A stretch of DNA of 64,000 nt from Laetiporus sulphureus 93-53 (Eukaryota > Basidiomycota > Agaricomycetes > Polyporales > Laetiporaceae). The stretch is from assembly GCF_001632365.1 (NCBI RefSeq), contig NW_024468514.1, positions 455,117-519,116 on the forward strand, written 5' to 3'. The notes under the pieces were generated by a model. The model saw only the letters and a list, made by a program, of their open reading frames with translations, did no database searches and was not told where the DNA came from. A program made the translations under genes and the position numbers. This document shows, piece after piece, positions 34,665-46,500 of this stretch (position 1 is its first letter; each line of letters starts with the position of its first letter).

Positions 34665-35166
34665 GCAAAGAGGTTTAGAGATAATCGTCAAAGCGTTTCA
34701 AGCTCGTTTAATATATTGGAAAGCAGTGCGAAGTGAGTCAGCGCGTGTCGGTACCGGCTCCGCTCGCACCCGCCAAGTCAAGGTGAAACTGCACAGGCAG
34801 AGATCTATTACGTTCGATGGGATGAGGAGGACGTGACGAGTAGTGATGGAGGTTGTGGCGGAAGTAATGGGAGTGCGTCGATGCTGGGACAAGCCGTGCT
34901 GAATCTGTATGCTTAGTCATCCATCGGGCGCCCAAAAAGCAAGGGCGCTTAAGGCACGTCGCGTGTGTGGCAATGCGTATACGGTCACGTGCTAAACGCT
35001 TTGGCTATGCGCTGACGCACTCTTTGCATAAACGCCACTGATCTGGTCCTCAAGTCATCAGATATTCGAAAAATTTAAATTGCAGGTATTCTACAGTCGA
35101 AAACACATCAAATAGTAAGTTGGTAATCCACGATAACTCGCAAGGCACTGCACGAAATAGTCGCCT
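34665..35166. other. Intergenic region, nothing seen
   Basis: The 500-base spacer between PXA1's stop and FAP1's start, both on the minus strand, would hold the FAP1 promoter. No motif was recognised. Confidence 0.4.
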
Positions 35167-38145
35167 TCACTGCTCTTGTACAGACAGCATTTGATTCAGC
35201 TTCTTTACCCTCGCCTCCCACTGCTCCACATCTGCGAGCTTGCCCTCCAGCGTCGAGATCTCACGATCTATACCCACCCGCTCTTCCGCGGTGCCCATGC
35301 GCGACAGCGTCCACTTTCCGGTGCCATCGCCCTCCAACGTGAGCAGTTGTGTGTGATAACGCATGAGCGACGGTCTGGAGGGATGTTGGATGAGCGATAG
35401 TGACGAATGAGAACGACGAGGTACACACCGGAGAGATATCGTAATGAGAGTGATTCCGAGTGATTTCGCGTGCTCGTACATCCTACCCTCAACGTCACTA
35501 GATACAGCGCTTGTGCATTCTGAATAGAGAGATGAGTGTCTGGCGTTCACACCTGTGACATGAAGATCATACCATCTAGAACAGCAAACTTCGGTCTATG
35601 GTAGAACACTCGTGCCAGCCCCATCTAAAACGGGTGTCAGTGTCCATGGAAGATGTTCGGATGAGCCACAGGGAATAATCGCCAGCCTCGAGCACAGGGA
35701 CAGGAGAGAGAATGCTCACTCTCTGTTTCTCACCGCCACTCAACACGTCTCTCCACTCCTTCCTTGTAAACCAGCCTCCCTCGCGTGCCGGAAGGTACGC
35801 CAAATTCGCCGCAGTCAAAATCTTCAAAAGGTCTTCCTCCGTCTTTCCCGATTCCAAGAACTCCGGGTACGAGTGAGGATAGATGATTCTACAACGCCGT
35901 CAACAATTCAAGCAACTCACAGCACGCTGAGTTTCATGCACGACTCACTGGTCAAGCAGGGACCCTGTGACCATATACGACCGCTGCGGCACGACAAACA
36001 CGCCCTTCCTCCCTGGCGGTATGCGCACCTCTCCCCCGCCCTGCGCGGCCCACAGCCCCGCCAGCACCCTAGCGACAGCCGTCTTGCCCACGCCGTTGCT
36101 TCCCGTGATCATTAGATGCTCGCCCTTGCGCAAGGCGAGTGACAAGTCTTTGACCAGTATCCACGACGAGGGCGCAGACGCGCTGGAGTCGGATGCCTTG
36201 CCTTGGGGAACACCGACGTCCACGTGCTTGAGCTCGATCCAGTCCTCGTGCGCTGAATCCGTGTTGGGCGGGAGAGGAGGGAGATTGTGCAAGGTGGAGA
36301 GAAGGGTATACAGTCGGGTGGTGAGGCCCGCGAGCTCGAGCAGGTCTTTGTATGCATACATGATCCGTCCACCCGCATCGGCAAGTGAGAGGAGCAACCG
36401 ACGAGAGGAGATGTAGGCTATCGGAAATCATGTGAGAGGACATCACGCTAGAGGATGCGTGATCGCTCACTTTCAGTACGGTTCGCCACCTCGTCATTGA
36501 CCCTGCTGAGGTTATGCAATCCGCCTGTCTGGACAGCGGCGTTCTTGCGTCTCGTGAGGAAGACCGGGACGGAAATCAAACAGTATCCCGCCGCGCTCCA
36601 TAGGTATTTGATCACGAAGTCTTCTGTCCACTCATATGCTATCCGGATCTACTCGCGATGAGTGAGGATGTTGTGAAACAGTACCGATCCATAGTGCTTA
36701 CCTTGTATATCGAATTAATGTGCTTGATCAGCCGAGAATATGCGCGCCACAGGATGCTTCTCTCTCGCTGTCCCCCTCCATAGAAACTTAAACAAGCTTA
36801 TCCGTCAGTATTCAGCCGCCGCAGCAAAACGTGTATGAGAACGTACGCGATCTCCTCGCTCTCACGATCAATTCTACCCATCCCCGCACGATACTCGCCC
36901 TCTAGCTGAGCCTCTACAGCTGCCAGGCGCCCAAACGCCGGCGTCGCCGCTCGGAGGATGGCCGCAGTCACGTAGTAATTGAGGCCGAGCAGGATCGTGC
37001 CTCGTACGCCAAGGGTGCGCGACAACTGCGAGGTGAATAGCAGCAAGTCCAAGGATGGCTTGAGCACGTTCCCACTGTGCAATGGCAGAACGATGAGAGC
37101 AGAATGTGATAGGATGTGGCGCAACGTACTAGATGCCAGAAAGCGAATCGCAGAAGGCAGCAATGTCGGAAGTGATGTATTGATCGACATCTTCGAGGCC
37201 ACCCTCCTGTGCAACCCGATAGTACCTCAGGTCGGGGAAGGAGGACAGGTACAAGTCGTCGGTGTACCGCGATAAGCGCGTTCGTAGCCTGAGGGAAAGC
37301 TTTGCTTGCAAGTGACGGATCTGGTCCATCCAATTCATTCAGCATGAATGTCACAGAATTACAGTTGATGCGCCGACCATAGTGTTCGTGTAAGTACTCG
37401 GGATGGCGAGAGCGAACCACAAACCCAAGCCCTTCGAAAAGCCTATCCCGTCCGCGCTGACCAAATCCCGCACGATGCGCCCATCGAGTCGTGCAACAGC
37501 TATGCTGAGCACAGTACGGAAGACGAGGAAGAAGTTGTGCGCAAGGAGTATCGCAGCCTCACGTGAATGCCAGGTGGGGAACGCGATGCGCATGATTGCA
37601 AGGAGCTGCTTAAGGAACGCCTTGTCAAGGTTGGGTTTGTGAGACGTGGGTACGGGAGGGAAGTGTTTGGCATTCGCAGCGAAGACGGAAGGGGGAGTAT
37701 GGCGGATGAGAACCTGGCCGGCAGGACGAAATCAGTAACGGAGACTATCTAGAGAACATCTGCAAGTTGATTGAAGACAATTCTGCAGGTGCTAAGTTGC
37801 TCAGCGGATACTGAATGTGGCTACGAACGCTCACAAACCAGAAGCGATTACAGACACAGAATTTAACTGCAATGACTGACAGACCTTCGTTATTCCCTCG
37901 TCATTAGGTACAAGCAGTGTCTCGCTGCCATTAGCTTCACTGATGTAGACCTGTTGGAGAGCTCGTGCAAGCTCTTCTGGGGTAATTGGCCGCTTTGCCG
38001 TGACAGCCTTCAGTTTCTTGACAAAATCTTTTGGTCCTGTAATCAGGCGAGAGCGAAGCAACAGCAACGAGACAAACAGCAGGAGAAGCGACCGATGGGA
38101 GGCATGAGATGCACCCGACCTCCATTGTACCGGAAATCTCGACAT
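35167..38145 (-). CDS. PXA1: Peroxisomal fatty-acyl ABC half-transporter, PXA1/ABCD type
   Basis: Eleven exons (38145-37885, 37713-37378, 37320-37130, 37074-36847, 36786-36702, 36648-36471, 36417-35949, 35888-35720, 35624-35573, 35519-35429, 35374-35167) give 755 residues. The membrane part includes IVRDLVSADGIGFSKGLG, STYTNTMIRHLQAKLSLRLR (with the ABCD EAA-like region further on) and IRIAYEWTEDFVIKYLWSAA. The ATPase has Walker A GSNGVGKTA, the signature LSGGEKQR and Walker B KFAVLDECTSAVS, all intact. ABCD proteins move long-chain fatty acids or acyl-CoA into peroxisomes for beta-oxidation; in yeast Pxa1 works as a dimer with Pxa2. A C-terminal coiled coil (EISTLEGKLADVEQWEARVK) follows. 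No partner half-transporter is in the window. Confidence 0.93.
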
Positions 38146-38988
38146 TGGAAATCAACAGACACGTTTCATCGCATCGCTGGAAAGCACTTTCTCGATAATT
38201 GCTGCTATCTCGCGTGTCTAGAATCCTGGATCGCGTTTTCACTCGCTCGATGCACAAATCAACAGGATTCCGCGAGAAATGTGAGGTGCGAGAGGCGTTC
38301 GAACAAGTCCAAGTGCGAGGTTGGGGCCCTGACCAGTGGGGAGACATCCCCTCCGGGCATGTGATTCTTGGCGCTCTACATATCTGTCTTGCATGCCTAA
38401 GCAGTGGCAGACGTACCGTTTGATGAAATTCGTTGTTCTATCTAAAGTAAAACACAAAGGTATCGCACCATCAAAGACGTACATAATTCAAATAACTTCT
38501 CACAGGCCTCACACTAGTGCAGCCTGAGGGAACGTTTGATTGGCTGATTTAATAATAATCTAGACATGCTCAGACAACTTTTCCTTGCTCTCAAAAAGAA
38601 ATCCAACGTCTGTCAGAAGCGGCGGTGTTGCACTGCTATACAATGCAAAGTATACTAACTTCTTCGACATAAGCAATGGGCCAGCTGAGCAGACTATACG
38701 GTACTAGTTCCAACAACGTCCAATGAGCACGACCGTCCTGCCATCCAAATGCATCAGTGGACCATAACCATCACGCAAAACATGCCTAGCTCTGTGCAAG
38801 CCATGCAAGTGAGCGTCATCGAAACGGTCCACTGGAAGAGACATCATCTTCTCGAGCTGCCGGCTTGATGTCCACCCGCGTCTCAGGTCAGTTGAGCGCA
38901 AGAAACAGCTCGGCCTAGCTTGTTGGCTTAGTCTGGTTGAGACGCCACTGATACAATGGGCAGTTCATCGATACAATGGCACTAGTCG
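38146..38988. other. Intergenic region, nothing seen
   Basis: Short frames on both strands carry no motif. It would include the PXA1 promoter and the 3' end of the next minus-strand gene. Confidence 0.4.
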
Positions 38989-40373
38989 CTACAACTTGGT
39001 AAGATGCGTCGCAAAAACAGAACGGAAGAACTGACAAGGTTGATGCTTCTTCCTTGGCGGTTCAAGGTAAGGGCGATCCGGCAGCTGTGGCAGGGTCACA
39101 TTATTCATATGACAACCAATTCCATTCGGCGACAGAGGAGATTTCGAGAGATCATCGTCGTCCACAGTGCTTGGGTATGCGTACGTTGTGTTGGAATCCC
39201 AGCAATGATCATCGTCCTTAGACAGTGCTTTCTCAAGATCACCATCTTGAAATTGCATGGACGTCATCTTGACTGTTTCTTCCAATATAAAACGGCCCTC
39301 AAGTGCTCTCAGGGTGATCATCAAAGCAGGAATCGCCTTTGAGAAGATCCGTGAATATTGTATCGTTCATTAAGGATTGGTGATGTCACTCACTTGCATC
39401 TGACCCAGTAGTGGAAGTAATGCGGTCTGAATGGGACTTTTGACAGCAAAGACAACCAAGGCGAATATCGCCACGATGGTATACAGCAACTCCGACTCGA
39501 TGAGTACTGTGACGATAGATATGTAAAGCTTCCCATGTCGTTTGGTAGAATACCGTATGATCATTCGGCGTATGTCGAGGATGCGCACGACGATCGCGAA
39601 TGTCAACAGGATGTGTAGGGCGAGGGAGAGAGCTATGCAGGCAATGCCGGCTCCCATGGGTGTGTCAGTCCAGAGATCCGAAGTGATGCAGGCAAGGTCT
39701 CGCATATGTGTTGAGGCGACAACTGCGACGACCAGAGATTCAAAAAGAATATAAGTTGATCGAGAGGACACGTACGGATAAGAGCCAAGATGGAAATGAT
39801 TGCTACAGTCAGAGCAATAATGCTCTTGTTGAATATCACGTAGAACCGATAGAGCTGTTGAATGCGTTAATTGACATTTCCACAGCACTTGCCCACGCTG
39901 TGCATACCAGCAGTCCAGCAGACGTCCAATTCAGGAGAAGATACCTACAGCGCATAATCCGTTCAGCAGATATTCTACAAATTAAGAGATTCCACGCACA
40001 TCACCGTGGTGACAATAGTGAGCGGACTTTGACATTGCTCATGCAGATACACAGCTACGCCATGAAGACACACCGAACCGTCAAAAAACATCGCGTACTG
40101 CAGACGTAACTGCGACGCGATGCCGGCTGTAGCCAAAACAAAGGATGGACAGATATACAGGAGCAGCGAACGACCATAGCGATGCTGAGTCGCGGGCTTC
40201 AGGTAAAGTCGTGCTATGCTGAAGAACAGCGACACGTGAGCTCCTATTGATCAAATTTAAGCTTTCGCCACATAGGAAAAAGGCTTGTTCTCACCATATG
40301 CCATTGCAGAAAGCACCATTCCAATCACGGTAGCTTTCTGAGCGGAGAGGGCTAGGAGTGAGACGCAGGACAT
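38989..40373 (-). CDS. Multi-pass membrane protein of an Agaricomycete family
   Basis: A minus-strand gene from ATG 40373 (MSCVSLLALSAQKATVIGM, first exon to 40295) to a stop at 38989, with several introns. Recognised segments in order: VSLFFSIARLYLK, YLLLNWTSAGLLVCTAW, FNKSIIALTVAIISILALI, MGAGIACIALSLALHILLTF, YISIVTVLIESELLYTIVAI, and LLPLLGQMQAIPALMITLRA, then an acidic cytosolic-type tail. About seven helices are expected. The pattern with the conserved PLLGQ(M/I)Q segment is common in basidiomycete membrane proteins without known function. It is distinct from the DUF6533 genes: it lacks the YD..L and GS..LLNLR motifs. Last exons are 39394 and 39336-38989 with a well-supported join; middle exon limits are approximate. 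Confidence 0.7.
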
Positions 40374-40892
40374 TGATCTCACGACGCACACATTCGTCGA
40401 CGCACACATTCGTCGAACTTGAATCTTTTATATGCCTCCATACTGCGGTGCACCTTCGCGTGCCAAACCTTCTTTGTTCTCCGCTTTCGTGGTAGCATGT
40501 CTTGCAATTGACATATGGCTCCTCATTTATGGCGTGTCCCCGAAGAACGTACCCAGTTAACAGGATATTACGATAGCTGGGGTATACGGACGTCGGGACA
40601 AGAATGTTGGAAGCGTACTTGAGCTGACGGGACCCGGCTGACTTCATCACAGAATACGAGTACGACTAAGCGCCCACATCCTCACCTTATAACAGGGATC
40701 TGAGATTGGTTCTTAGCTCCCACTGCTCCCTGTTTGTCGAAAACTAGTAGAGCGAGGCACAGACACGCTCATGCATCTATCTTAGAAGAGTGACTGTTGG
40801 ACTGATACGTGCCACCGGCTACAAGCTCTCACTACCCCCTCAAACCGCATATATGCTCTTTACTGCGTCACTGACGCGGTCGAGCCACATGT
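40374..40892. other. Intergenic region with a small direct repeat nearby
   Basis: No gene is seen. The 16-base string gacgcacacattcgtc occurs twice in tandem at about 40382-40416, just upstream of the membrane-protein start, and might affect its promoter. Confidence 0.4.
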
Positions 40893-42889
40893 CTAGGATC
40901 GCCAACTGCATTTCTGAGTCACCAGTATGCGAAGAATCTCCATCTGAGTAATATCAGATTCAGCCACCTCGGATGTAATTAGGCAACTCATACCATGGTT
41001 CCAAGCTTCGAATTGCTGTCTTAGTGGTCTAAGCAACGTGCGCTCAACGTTGCTGAGGTTGTCCTTGTCTCGCACACCGGTCTGCACCAGAGTCAGCACC
41101 ACATATGTAGAAGTTCGTCTAGCATGATGAGGATGAGTCACACTTACCCTGTTCTGCACATCTCTGAGCAAGAGCACATAATATAAGGCGAGACATTCGA
41201 CGAGTCTCAGTGGCTCGGCGCTCTCCAGAAACTCCGCTAGGGAGAGCTGTTCGCCAGACGTGAACAATTCAGGCGGATCGGTTTGCAAGATCGTTGACCC
41301 GAGCGTCTGCAAGAATATCGGTGACGCGAAGACGTTCCGCGCTGCATCCGAAGAGCCCATTGTAGTCGAAAGCCCCTCTAAAACAGCTTCCTTGACCAGA
41401 CCCACAGCCGCAACGCGCATCTGAGGCAACGAATCCGGGTCTGTCAAGAGACCATATAGAAGCTGTAGCCTGAGCGGTGACGGTGCGAGTGAGAGCACAA
41501 CAGAAAGGAGACGAAATGTTTGATGCCGGGTTGATGGCTCTGGATGTACACTCGCGAGCGGCGGGAGAACATGCGCGAGCGGAACGATCAGGTCGGGTGG
41601 GAGCTCGCTGGGCGATTGGGACTGCAATGGAACAATCGAGTTGATGAGGAGGGAGAGGACCTCATCAAGAGCAGTGTTGGACTGTAGAGATATCAAGATG
41701 ATGGGGAAGAAGGATGTGAGCATGGGAACGGAGAACGAGTATGAAGGACTGTGTGCGAGTAGAACCAGAGAACCGAGCGATAAACGAGACTCATAGTCCG
41801 ATATGCGGAAACCCAGGGCTGTCACGGCTGCCTGCGGTCGCGAGTCATGAGCGCAGTGTACGATCAGTGCCACATTAATAGCACTTCACCTGCACTGTCG
41901 ATATGACACCGACTTGCTCCGATGACGATGTCTCCTCCGACTGCGGAACGATCAATCTCGGGAAGTGTGCCGCAAACGCCTTCGTCGCGAGATCCTCCTT
42001 CACGGCATCTATAAAAGCTTCGATCACCGAACTGAGGAACGAGTACAGGATGGCCTTGTAATCACTCAGCACTGTATGAGATTGGTGCAAAATAAAAGCC
42101 ACATGCCTTGACTTCGGATAGAAGTTTGATGTCAACAGTGGTATCCGATTCTACCGATGCGTATATCGACGTTGCTAACTCAGACGCCGAGGATATAAGT
42201 GCACGACTTTCTTCTGCAGAAGCCGTGCCTCCAATCCGCATATTTAAGGCTTCGAGCTCGGAAACTAGGGGTTGTAGGACCTCGCTCGCTGATTTTTTGC
42301 GCTTCGGAAGGCGTGGAACGGCTGAATGAGGTTATGCTTGAAGTATGAGATTATCACACTGCTTCCACTCACATCGGATATAAAGTCGCAAGCCGCGCTC
42401 AAGCTGAGTGGCGCCGGAATTTGTGTCTGGAACAGCCTCCGTCTCATCATCACCATCCAAGGAGAGTGCTAAGTGCTCTAGGGCCTCCTTCGTCGCCATA
42501 ACCACCTCCTTAGCGCTGCACTGTTGCGCCATCAGGTTCAGCAACTGCTCGGCACCGTCTCTGGAAGACGGCAACAGTAGAGCAACTAATGTAAGCGGCT
42601 CCTGCTACATCGTCAGATCGAAACATGGAGTACTGTAGGTTGTTGCCAACGTACCAACACCTCAGTGGATCCTAAGTGTTCGATCGCTCGTGCAATCTGA
42701 GTCAACGATTTCTTTGGCCGCTCATCATGTACAGCTGACATTACATTAGCAGTAACAGCAATGCTTGGGTCCTGCGCTCTGCTGTACTCAGCTTGATAGT
42801 TCAGCATTTTACGACCGGCCTACCTCATTCATTCCATCGTCAATCAGCTCAACCTCATCGCTCAGCTCGACATCAGTTCCCTGAGACAT
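40893..42889 (-). CDS. YAP-binding/ALF4/glomulin-family protein
   Basis: Starts at ATG 42889 (MSQGTDVELSDEVELIDDGM) and ends at 40893. Joined exons include DPSIAVTANVMSAVHDERPK, LNLMAQQCSAKEVVMATKEA, SASEVLQPLVSELEALNMRI, SDYKAILYSFLSSVIEAFID, then a large last exon (41873-40893) with LIVPLAHVLPPLASVHPEP, RHQTFRLLSVVLSLAPSPLR and QMRVAAVGLVKEAVLEGL. These helical-repeat signatures match the YAP-binding/ALF4/glomulin family. Yeast Ybp1 helps activate the oxidant-sensing factor Yap1; glomulin and ALF4 bind the RING protein of cullin ligases. Which role holds here is unknown. One join near 42115 (VKA|LSDY) would need a 31-nt intron or a GC donor (AAG|GCATGT), so that exon border is unsettled. 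Confidence 0.75.
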
Positions 42890-43039
42890 GATGGTCTTCC
42901 AGAAATCTACTTCGGATTTTCAAAAGGTGTGTTGAATCCGATTCCAAGTGTCGCAGAGGAGATCCAACGTTAACCTGAAGCTGAAGCGCTGAAGTGTACT
43001 TTGTCACCATGTGACGGTACGCGTGACGAACGCGTGGCG

Positions 43040-43255
43040 TCACGGATGACAAGCTAGCCACAGTGGCCGACTCTCCCCCGAGCTCGACTCCTGCGACATT
43101 TTCATCTCTTGTTGCCTGTGCTGGAATGTAGACCTTTGCCTTTGATATGCCGTATTCAGCAACTTCCGAACAATCGGACCATACATCATGCTCACGGCCT
43201 CCGATACTGACTGTAGCAGTCTGCTGATGATCATCTTGACATCTGCAATCTTCAT
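43040..43255 (-). CDS. Small open frame of 71 codons, doubtful
   Basis: An ATG-started minus-strand frame, MKIADVKMIISRLLQSVSEA..., predicted helical and charged, ends at 43040. It sits between the glomulin-like and the monooxygenase genes. No homology is recognised. It could be an upstream exon of an unknown gene or chance. Confidence 0.25.
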   Translation of the reverse strand: MKIADVKMIISRLLQSVSEAVSMMYGPIVRKLLNTAYQRQRSTFQHRQQEMKMSQESSSGESRPLWLACHP

Positions 43256-43707
43256 TGTGCTAAATCCACTCTATAGTGCGATGTAGCACACTAAAGCCGT
43301 TGGTGGTGATGACAGCACTTGCAGATGACTTCAACGGCTCTCAGACTGCGGAATGTATGCACGTTTTTCTAAGCTTCAGCAATTCCTGTTGGGCGCAGCG
43401 GACCATATTCACGGCAGATCTAGTTACAAATCGACGGAGAAACTACACCATCTCAAGGAGTCGAAGTACGTTTTTGCGCCAATAGATATGTCTTATCTTT
43501 CTCAGCTGCTTCTGATGTTCTCCTGAACGTATGTAGCTGGTCCCTCATGATGATTGGAGGAGAAGCCTTGATTCTTCTCCCGTCACCATGGTCAGAAGAC
43601 CTCCCGCTTCGTCAACGAGCGATCATTCATGTTATAAATCAGGATGAGGTCCCACGTCTGCAGGACGAACGCTCTCATTATCGACAACCACACCGGCGAA
43701 CACAGTG

Positions 43708-46245
43708 ATGGCCACAACAATGACAGGTCCCTTCGTCTTACCTACCTCAGAGAGACTTGACTCTCGCATCCCGCCCGACATCGCACCTTCTGATGTAGCG
43801 CGGTCCTGGTTCGACAAGTTCTCTGCTGCGCTTGAGTCCCACTCCCCTGATGTCGCAAATTTGTTCTTGGAGGACAGTTTCTGGCGAGACTTACTGGCAC
43901 TGTCTTGGGACTTCCGCACAATCCACGGCTTACGAAACATCACGAAGTATATCCATGACACCATTTCATCCGGGTTCCGCCTATTGTCACTGAGCTTGGA
44001 TGCTCTTCGAGCACCAGCGCTGCAACGCCCGTTCGACGATATAGCGCTCCTTAGATTCTCCTTCACCTTTCAAACAGCCGTCGGGAAGGGTATTGGCACC
44101 TGCAATCTAGTTAACACCAGCGGCGACTGGAAGGCGTACACAATGTTTACTAAATTGGAGGAGCTAACCAATTATCCAGAGAGTGTGCGCAGCGCTCTAA
44201 AAAACTTGGGTTCAGAATACCCTAGGCTAACTTTCATGACCAGGTCGGCAAATTGCGCAACACATCTATGTGGCACGGAGATTGGCAGACGAAGAGGGTC
44301 GCCGATGCTGAGTTTGCCAACAGTAATCCCACAGCTGTCATTCTGGGTGCAGGTCACGTCGGTCTGGACCTTGGCGCTCGTCTCCAAGCTCTCGGTGTCC
44401 GGACTCTACTGATTGAACGAAACTCTCGTGTCGGAGACAGCGTAAGAGTCATTTTCAGTTGCTATCATCACGTTCCTGATGGTATTTTGCCAGTGGCGCA
44501 ACCGCTACAAGTCGCTGTGCCTGCATGACTCCGTCTGTGAGTCAATTGCGAGAAAAGATCCATCTCGCTTCGCTAAGTTCGTCACATAGGGTGTGATCAC
44601 ATGCCATACATGCCGTAAGTCAGGTGATGCTCTGAGACAGCGGAAATGACAAGACAGCTACCTCCGCTTATAGCTTCCCTTCCACTTGGCCCGCTTATCC
44701 TGCCGCAGCCAAGGTCAGTGTGAGAATGCCCACCATGGACGGCGCCTGATCGTCAGAGTATTCTAGCTAGGCGATTGGCTTGAGAACTACGCTCGTACCC
44801 TCGAGCTCAACGTGTGGACATCTTCAACCATACGGCATGCTAAGTGGGACGAGTCAAGTCAGATGTGGCTTCTTGATGTTCAGCGCGATGGTACCTCTCG
44901 AAGTCTAAAAGTGAAGCACCTGATGTTCGCTACGGGATGGGGAGCAAATGTACCGAAACTCCCCATCATTGCTGATCAAGTCTGGCCTCTAAATGTTTCA
45001 GTCAACTGTACTTCCGCTGATTGAATGATGGCAATTGTAGGACAAGTTCGAAGGCCAAGTCCTCCATTCGACGCAATATAGAACTGCGGAAGACCACCTG
45101 GGCAAGAAGGTTGTCATCGTCGGCGCTTGCACCTCAGGTAGGCATAATTTTTCAATGGTTAACATTTCGCCCACGCCAGTGCTTAGGACATGATATTGCC
45201 TACGATTTCTCCGACAACGATGCTGATGTGACCATGTATGGGCAAGTCCACCCTGTCTCCAATCAGCTAATATCTTCGCAGGTTCCAGCGCTCTCCGACC
45301 ATGGTAGTCGGTAGTCAAACACTCGATAAAACATTGCTTAGCCGTGAGGACAACTAAACTATATATGACCGGATGATCTCATATCACTGCAGCGCTCTAC
45401 AATGAAGATATCCCGACCGACATTGCCGACCAAATCAGCTCGTCTTTGCCTTTCAACGTTAGCCGACAATTTCACCGACGGATTTTTACTACCGTTGCTG
45501 CGGTTATGGATAAGTTGAGATTTCGACAGCCCAGGCAGCTTGTATTCACTAATAGGCAATACAGAGTTTTACTAGATGGGCTTGCAAAGGTGGGCTTCAA
45601 GACATACCTTGGGCCGGACGACTCTGGTGTGATGCCTCTCGTTTATGAGCGTGGTGGTGGATACTATTTGGGCAAGTCACGTTTTTTGTATAATTCATTA
45701 TTGTCGTTGATCATCATAACGTCAGACACTGGGGCATCTCAGCGAATCATTGACCGGAAAATCAAGTTGAAGAGCGGCGGGAACATCAAGAGGTTCACTG
45801 CCCATGGCCTTGAGTTTTCGGATGGCTCCCATCTTGATGCAGATTTAGTCGTTTTTGCTACCGGGTGCGCGACACGTGTTGTCTAGGATATCCAGATATC
45901 CTGATGCTTTCTAGATACGGTGATCCTCGTGCTATGGCCAAGGAGATATGTGATCCTGAAGTTTTCGCGAAGCTGAAGCCGCTCTGGGGACTGGACCCTG
46001 AGGGTGAGGTGCGGTCGGCGTGGAGAGAGTCCGGTCATAAGAAGCTGTGGTTTGCCGTAGGTGTGTGGCGCGCCACATGGCGCAAATGTAGTCACTGACT
46101 TGTTCGCTAGGACACTTCTCGATGGCGCGCATCTTCAGCAAACTGCTGGCGTTGAGTGAGTGTGAACTATGACTCCATTTTATCGTGCTAATATGTGTTA
46201 CAACAAGGGATAAAAGCCGAGGAGGAAGGTCTAATTCGACAATAA
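43708..46245 (+). CDS. Flavin-containing monooxygenase-like FAD/NAD(P) protein
   Basis: Fifteen exons from ATG 43708 to TAA at 46243-46245 give 600 residues; exon lengths sum to 1803. Residues 1-160 form an NTF2/SnoaL-like head (SWFDKFSAALESHSPDVANL, FWRDLLALSWDFRTIHGL). Then comes the FAD-binding segment AVILGAGHVGLDLGARLQAL, WRNRYKSLCLHDSVWCDHMP, a second nucleotide site (KVVIVGACTSGHDIAYDF), YYLDTGASQRI and LDADLVVFATGYGDPRAMA. This order is that of fungal FMO-like enzymes related to bacterial CzcO-type flavoproteins, which oxygenate small organic substrates with NADPH; the substrate is unknown. Intron 11 (45672-45725) uses a GC donor (TTGG|GCAAGT). The gene ends towards cytochrome b2; no defect is seen. 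Confidence 0.85.
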
Positions 46246-46500
46246 GCAAAGACTTCTCAAATATATATCGAGTGATTTGCGATGCGGCCATCGTAGAATA
46301 TGCAAGGTGTGAAGGGTACGCGGGAGTGTCTTCAAGAATTGTGGACCCACGATCACTACGATATACGCATATAACTGCATGCACCATGAGCAGGTCTGCA
46401 GCAACAATCGAAGGTCGCCCCGAGCGCTTCAGCCAGATTGTGCGCTCAGAGCGACGTCTGCAAGAGGACGATGCACTCTATGGCATTCCCGCTTACACCT

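Noticed and set aside
34665..34691. Nine-residue upstream extension of FAP1
   Set aside because: It would begin with TTG; the first ATG is at 34664.
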